NCBI GenBank assembly: GCA_035472475.1
Contig: DATIPA010000128.1
Span: 1-64,000 of the forward strand
Origin: JAFAXD01 sp035472475
GTDB lineage: Bacteria > Pseudomonadota > Alphaproteobacteria > Rhizobiales > Xanthobacteraceae
Length of the DNA stretch: 64,000 nucleotides
Direction of reading: 5' to 3'
Position numbers and translations under genes: made by a program. This document shows positions 59,535 through 64,000 of this stretch, in pieces. Positions within the stretch are counted from its first letter, which is position 1; every line of letters starts with the position of its first letter. The notes under the pieces were generated by a model. The model saw nothing but the letters and a program-made list of their open reading frames with translations. It was not told where the DNA came from and did no database searches.

Positions 59535-60503
59535 TCACTGCGTCGGCAGCGGGACATGATCGTCGATCAATGCCTCGACAGTCGCGGCGACATCGACGTT
59601 CGCCGGGATGACGCCTGCCTGTTGCAGGGCGACACCGGCCGCCAGGATCGAAGCCCGCTGCGGCGCGCCGATACGATTGTGGGTGAGCTCGGTGCGCTCC
59701 GTGAGCTGCTTATCGACCACCGCGGGGGGCAGCTTGGTGATGTTGATGAAAATCTGTTTGAGCTCGTCGGGATGGGCGAGCGCATACTTGCGGGCTTCCT
59801 CGTAGACCGCCAGGACCCGGCGTACCAGATCGGGATGATCATTGAGGAAAGCTTCACGCACGTTGAGGATGCCCCAGGTGTTGGCGTCCGGGTTTCGGTA
59901 GAACAAGCGCGCCCCATCCTCGATTTCCGCCTGCGCCATCATCGGGTCGAGCCCCGCCCATGCATCGACATCACCGCGAATGAGCGCGGTCTTGCCGTCC
60001 GGGTGCTGTAACAGCACCGGAGCGATGTCCTTCTCGGTCAGTCCGACGGACTGCAGCGCGCGCACCAGGAAGATGTGAGGGTCGGTGCCGCGCGTCACCG
60101 CGACGCGCTTTCCCTTGAGGTCGGTGATCTTGTTGATCGCCGTATCCTTGCGGGTGACGAGCGCGGTCCATTCCGGCCGCGAATAGACATAGATCGACTT
60201 GATTGGATTGCCGTTGATCTTGGCAACAAGCGCGGCGGCGCCGGCAGTCGAGCCGAAGTCGATCGAGCCGGCATTAAGGAACTCCAGCGCTTTATTGGAG
60301 CCGAGCGTCTGCACCCAGCGGATCGTCATGCCGTCCTTGGCGAACTCCTTCTCCAGGAAGCCCTTATCCTTGAGCAGCATCGACACCGGGTTGTAGGTCG
60401 CCCAGTCGATGCGTATCTCTTTTGGTGCGTCGGCGGCGATTGCTGCAGGTGCGAAGCCTACGATAGCGCACAAAACCGCGAATGAACGCCGGGAAAAGGC
60501 CAT
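59535..60503 (-). CDS. ABC substrate-binding protein, SsuA/aliphatic-sulfonate type
   Basis: A 322-residue periplasmic receptor. The Sec signal peptide (MAFSRRSFAVLCAIVGFAPAAIA) contains a twin Arg that may be chance. The mature part IRIDWATYNPVSMLLKDKG, GSTAGAAALVAKINGNPIK and LKGKRVAVTRGTDPH follows the SsuA/NrtA fold. A sulfonate, taurine or aromatic sulfonate is the usual ligand. No monooxygenase (SsuD/TauD) gene is nearby, so the ligand is open. It is divergent from glnD across a 200-bp gap in which I see no clear promoter. Confidence 0.92.
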   Translation of the reverse strand: MAFSRRSFAVLCAIVGFAPAAIAADAPKEIRIDWATYNPVSMLLKDKGFLEKEFAKDGMTIRWVQTLGSNKALEFLNAGSIDFGSTAGAAALVAKINGNPIKSIYVYSRPEWTALVTRKDTAINKITDLKGKRVAVTRGTDPHIFLVRALQSVGLTEKDIAPVLLQHPDGKTALIRGDVDAWAGLDPMMAQAEIEDGARLFYRNPDANTWGILNVREAFLNDHPDLVRRVLAVYEEARKYALAHPDELKQIFINITKLPPAVVDKQLTERTELTHNRIGAPQRASILAAGVALQQAGVIPANVDVAATVEALIDDHVPLPTQ

Positions 60504-60701
60504 GACCGGATCCTATTGACTTGGTTGTCGAATGCGATGGAGGCGGGATTTTTGTCGCGCCGTCAATGAAATAAAATGAGCGATTCGTCGTCGGCTGTTG
60601 GAAGGTTCTTGCAGGATGCAGCACCAGCGCAAGCAGAAACGTGTTGCACTCAGCCGCAAGGCCGATGACACCACCCCCGCAGTCGGATATTCCGGATTGC
60701 C

Positions 60702-63494
60702 ATGCTGACGCCTCCCGACCAATCGACGCGCAAGCCGCTGTTCGACAGCGACGGCATTGCGGCCGAGCTCGAAGACCTGGTCCCGCAATACGAAGGCCAC
60801 AAGGAGCTGCGCATTGCGGTAGCGATGCGGCTCAAGCGCGCGTTGGCGGACGCGCGCAAGGCGGCGGAAGCAAATCTGCTCAAGGATCGCCTCGGTCTGC
60901 GCTGTGCGGCCGATTTGTGCCTTGTCCAGGATCAGATCATCCAGATCCTGTTCCACTTCGCGACCAAGCACCTCTACGCATCGGAGAGCCGTTCCGAAGC
61001 CGAGCGGATGGCAGTCGTGGCGACTGGCGGCTACGGGCGCGGGCTGATGGCGCCGGGCTCCGACATCGATCTTCTGTTTGTTCTGCCTTACAAACAAACC
61101 GCGTGGGGTGAATCGATCGCGGAGGCGATTCTCTATTGCCTGTGGGACATGGGGCTCAAGGTCGGGCATGCGACCCGTTCGGTCGACGAGTGCATCCGGC
61201 AGGCCAAGGCCGACATGACCATCCGCACCGCGATCCTCGAGGCCCGCTATCTGCTGGGCGATCGCGCGCTCTATGACGAGCTGGTCGCGCGTTTCGACAA
61301 GCAGGTCGCGCACGGCACCGCGCGCGAGTTCGTGACCGCCAAGCTCGCCGAACGCGACGAGCGCCACAAGCGCGCGGGCATGTCGCGCTATTTGGTCGAG
61401 CCCAACATCAAGGACGGCAAGGGCGGCCTGCGCGATTTGCACACGTTGTTCTGGATCGCCAAGTATGTCTACCGGGTGCGCGAGCCGCGCGAGCTGGTCG
61501 AGCGCCACGTCTTCGACCAGCGCGAGTTCCAGATCTTTCAGCGCTGCGAGAATTTTCTCTGGGCGGTTCGATGCAACATGCACTTCGTCGCCGGCCGTGC
61601 CGAGGAACGGCTGTCGTTCGATATCCAGCGCGACATCGCGGTGCGGCTCGGCTACAGCGCACGTCCCGGGCTGCAGGACGTTGAGCGCTTCATGAAGCAT
61701 TACTTCTTGATCGCAAAGGACGTCGGCGACCTTACTGCCATTTTGTGCGCGGGACTCGAAAGCCGGCAGGCAATGCCGGTGCCGGTGCTCAACCGGATGG
61801 TCGCCAAGTTTCGTCCCCGGCCGCGCGCCCAGCAGCTGCCGGGCAACGCCTTCTTTGACGACTACAACCGCATCAACATCATTTCCGATAAAGTGTTTCA
61901 GCGCGATCCGGTTAATCTGATTCGAATCTTTCACGTCGCCCTCAAGCACAAGCTCGCATTTCATCCCGATGCGATGCGAGCGGCCGCACGCTCGCTTCGT
62001 CTGATCGACAAGGCGGTGCGTGAGGACGAAGAAGCCAATCGCCTGTTTCTGGAAATCCTCACCGCGCGCGAGGATGCGGAGGTCGTGCTGCGCCGCATGA
62101 ACGAGGTCGGAGTGCTGGGCGCGTTTATCCCGGATTTCGGCCGCGTGGTGTCGATGATGCAGTTCAACATGTATCATCACTACACTGTTGATGAGCATCT
62201 GTTGCGCTGCGTCGGCGTGCTGGCCGAGATTGAGGCGGGCACCAATCCGGAATACGGGCTCGCCAACGACCTTATCCGCAGCATCCAGCCGCGCCATCGC
62301 GAGATTCTCTACGTCACCTTGTTTCTGCACGACATCGCCAAGGGCCGGGTCGAGGATCATTCGATCGCAGGCGCCCGCATCGCGCGGCGGCTCGGACCGC
62401 GCTTCGGGCTCGCGCCGGGCGAGACCGAAACCGTGGCATGGCTGATCGAGAATCACCTGGTGATGTCGACGATCGCGCAGTCGCGCGATCTGTCGGACCG
62501 CAAGACGGTAGAGAATTTCTCGGCGGTCGTCCAATCACTCGAGCGCATGAAGCTTTTGACCATACTGACCACCGCCGACATCCGCGCAGTCGGTCCCGGC
62601 GTCTGGAACGGCTGGAAGGCCCAACTCATCCGCGCGCTCTACTATGAGACCGAGCCCGCGCTGACCGGCGGCTTCTCCGAGGTCGATCGCGCCCGCCGTG
62701 TGGCCCTCGCGCAGGCCGAGTTTCGCGCCGAGCTCAAGGATTGGCCAAAACCGGACCTCGATCGCTACATCTCACGGCACTACTCGGCCTATTGGCTCAA
62801 GGTCGACCTCCCGGCGAAGCTCGAGCATGCGCGCTTCGTGCGCTCGGCGGAAGCGGCGGGCAAGACGCTCGCGACCTCCGTCGGCTTTGATACGGCACGC
62901 GGCGTCACCGTGCTCACCGTGCTGGCGCCCGACCACCCGTGGCTCCTCTCCGTGATCGCTGGCGCTTGCGCCATGACTGGTGCCAACATCGTCGATGCCC
63001 AGATCTACACCACAACCGACGGCCTCGCGCTCGATACGATCGCGGTGTCGCGCGAGTTCGATCTCGACGCGGACGAGGGGCGCCGCGCGATTCGAATCGC
63101 CGATACGATCGAAAAGGCCTTGACCGGAGACTTCAAGCTGCCCGAGGTGGTGGCCAAGCGCGTGCCCGCGAAGGCTCGCATCAAGGCCTTCGCGCTCGAG
63201 CCTGAGATCTCCATCAACAATCAGTGGTCGAACCGCTACACCGTGGTCGAAGTGAGCGGCCTTGATCGGCCGGGGCTCCTTTACGACCTCACGACCACGC
63301 TCTCCAAGCTCAATCTCAACATCGCCTCGGCGCATGTCGCGACATTCGGTGAACGGGTGGTCGACGTATTTTATGTGACCGATCTTCTGGGCGCGAAGAT
63401 TTCCTCGCCCACGCGCCACGCCGCCGTTAAGAGCGCCCTCATTCGGGTGTTCGTGCCAGCGAAGGACAACACCACCCGTACGGCAGCGGAGTGA
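60702..63494 (+). CDS. glnD: [Protein-PII] uridylyltransferase / uridylyl-removing enzyme
   Basis: A 930-residue nitrogen sensor that adds UMP to PII under nitrogen limitation and removes it when glutamine is high. It has the nucleotidyltransferase motif GGYGRGLMAPGSDIDLLF near residues 107-124 and the HD hydrolase motif FLHDIAKGRVEDHS near 543. Two C-terminal ACT domains start at about 735 (LTVLAPDHPWLLSVIAG) and 845 (VVEVSGLDRPGLLYDL). All domains are intact. The start is ATG 60702. It ends 31 bp before the convergent lipoprotein gene. Confidence 0.97.
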   Translation: MLTPPDQSTRKPLFDSDGIAAELEDLVPQYEGHKELRIAVAMRLKRALADARKAAEANLLKDRLGLRCAADLCLVQDQIIQILFHFATKHLYASESRSEAERMAVVATGGYGRGLMAPGSDIDLLFVLPYKQTAWGESIAEAILYCLWDMGLKVGHATRSVDECIRQAKADMTIRTAILEARYLLGDRALYDELVARFDKQVAHGTAREFVTAKLAERDERHKRAGMSRYLVEPNIKDGKGGLRDLHTLFWIAKYVYRVREPRELVERHVFDQREFQIFQRCENFLWAVRCNMHFVAGRAEERLSFDIQRDIAVRLGYSARPGLQDVERFMKHYFLIAKDVGDLTAILCAGLESRQAMPVPVLNRMVAKFRPRPRAQQLPGNAFFDDYNRINIISDKVFQRDPVNLIRIFHVALKHKLAFHPDAMRAAARSLRLIDKAVREDEEANRLFLEILTAREDAEVVLRRMNEVGVLGAFIPDFGRVVSMMQFNMYHHYTVDEHLLRCVGVLAEIEAGTNPEYGLANDLIRSIQPRHREILYVTLFLHDIAKGRVEDHSIAGARIARRLGPRFGLAPGETETVAWLIENHLVMSTIAQSRDLSDRKTVENFSAVVQSLERMKLLTILTTADIRAVGPGVWNGWKAQLIRALYYETEPALTGGFSEVDRARRVALAQAEFRAELKDWPKPDLDRYISRHYSAYWLKVDLPAKLEHARFVRSAEAAGKTLATSVGFDTARGVTVLTVLAPDHPWLLSVIAGACAMTGANIVDAQIYTTTDGLALDTIAVSREFDLDADEGRRAIRIADTIEKALTGDFKLPEVVAKRVPAKARIKAFALEPEISINNQWSNRYTVVEVSGLDRPGLLYDLTTTLSKLNLNIASAHVATFGERVVDVFYVTDLLGAKISSPTRHAAVKSALIRVFVPAKDNTTRTAAE

Positions 63495-63525
63495 ATCCTA
63501 ACCCGTTGCGCACCGCGCTGAGCGA

Positions 63526-63903
63526 TCAGTGTTGTGGCCAACGCGGAAGCGGGCTTTCCACCTGACGATAGTCGTCGCCGCCGCATTTATCGATGATTAC
63601 GGCACGCCGCGACGCGACTACCTCATTGTTTCGGAAGAATATTGCGTATCTCGCGGTTTGATCAGGTGCGTCGCTTTTGACACAAGCGATCCAGTCGCCG
63701 GGTTGCGGCCCTGATGCTTCACGCAGCACCGACACCTGTGGATTGCCGGGCAGCTTCGTTTTCTGAAATTCGTCGAACGCGGCCGCATTGAGCGACGACG
63801 GGTCGGGGGCTCCCGTTCTTTGGACGGGGACAAACTCCGTCCCGGCAATCCCCGTGCAAGCGGTGAGGCCGGTACACAGAACTGCTGCCGCCCATACGCG
63901 CAT
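63526..63903 (-). CDS. Small putative lipoprotein
   Basis: A 125-residue exported protein. The N-terminus MRVWAAAVLCTGLTACTG has a lipobox (LTAC), so the Cys should be lipidated. The mature part has EFVPVQRTGAPDPSS, then GDWIACVKSDA and YAIFFRNNEVVASRRAV, ending with CGGDDYRQVESP. No known family is recognised. ATG 63903 is chosen for the lipobox; an open frame to 63963 adds a charged segment unlike a signal. It converges on glnD. The last 97 bp of the window to its right hold nothing that I can identify. Confidence 0.7.
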   Translation of the reverse strand: MRVWAAAVLCTGLTACTGIAGTEFVPVQRTGAPDPSSLNAAAFDEFQKTKLPGNPQVSVLREASGPQPGDWIACVKSDAPDQTARYAIFFRNNEVVASRRAVIIDKCGGDDYRQVESPLPRWPQH

Positions 63904-64000
63904 GTGAATTGAGACTCGGTTTTTTCCCGCCAGCCTGTCGAACTGGCGCGCCAGAGAACTCACGTTTGGGGGAATTCTAAGGCTCGCCCCGACGCTGGGC

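Noticed and set aside
1..64000. tRNA, rRNA, CRISPR arrays, transposases, phage genes, riboswitches
   Set aside because: Looked for in intergenic gaps and frames; no cloverleaf, regular spaced repeats, transposase motifs or known leader patterns were recognised. Small RNAs cannot be excluded by eye.

Overview
The window is about 64 kb of GC-rich, tightly packed chromosome from an alphaproteobacterium. It most resembles the Hyphomicrobiales (the Bradyrhizobium / Xanthobacteraceae side). The basis is protein style: long polA, glnD and mutS; a DUF6496-like basic protein; a small secreted protein with a DPWADVR-type tail; orphan tripartite-tricarboxylate receptors; and a LigAB-type protocatechuate dioxygenase. 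This was read by eye with no database search. I see no rRNA, tRNA, CRISPR array, intact insertion sequence or prophage. Almost every base is in or next to a gene, and no gene-free stretch exceeds about 250 bp.

Left part (0-40 kb). A CPA1 antiporter converges on DNA polymerase I (polA). UDP-glucose dehydrogenase (ugd) and a resorcylate-decarboxylase-like amidohydrolase follow. Next come a class A penicillin-binding protein with an unusual tail and a linked secreted protein of unknown function. A four-gene leftward unit holds an HTH regulator, a 2-hydroxyacid dehydrogenase, an M24 pita-bread protein with substituted metal ligands, and a second 2-hydroxyacid dehydrogenase whose last codons are frameshifted. 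An ECF sigma factor, a polysaccharide deacetylase and a decayed response-regulator gene follow. Then come transport and housekeeping genes: solute receptors, gamma-glutamyltransferase-like protein, CopD-like protein, CorA, folE, cytochrome b561, ispG, an EamA exporter and a Zur-type regulator. After these are an SDR resembling 3-hydroxybutyrate dehydrogenase, a patatin, a macrodomain protein, a lactonase / hydroxyisobutyrate-dehydrogenase-like / carboxymuconolactone-decarboxylase-like trio, a marR-emrA-emrB efflux operon and a MetE-like protein.

Middle part (40.7-53.3 kb) is an aromatic-acid catabolic region of two divergent gene sets meeting at about 48.25 kb. Leftward: maleylacetate reductase, CoA-transferase A and B, 3-oxoadipyl-CoA thiolase, then 2-pyrone-4,6-dicarboxylate lactonase (ligI), ligA, ligB and ligC. 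Rightward: crotonase, feruloyl-CoA-synthetase-like ligase, SDR, 4-hydroxybenzoyl-CoA-type thioesterase and an amidohydrolase. A reasonable model is CoA activation and side-chain shortening of plant phenylpropanoids to hydroxybenzoates, with 4,5-cleavage of protocatechuate by LigABC and LigI. The co-located maleylacetate reductase, CoA-transferase and thiolase serve 3-oxoadipate, a different lower route. The LigJ/LigK steps and any dedicated regulator are absent here. LigA carries a 36-residue Lys/Ser tail and LigB a basic tail, which I regard as the most unusual protein features in the window.

Right part (53.3-64 kb). mutS and glnD flank an OsmC protein, a zinc alcohol dehydrogenase and an SsuABC-like ABC transporter. 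A small lipoprotein gene closes the window.
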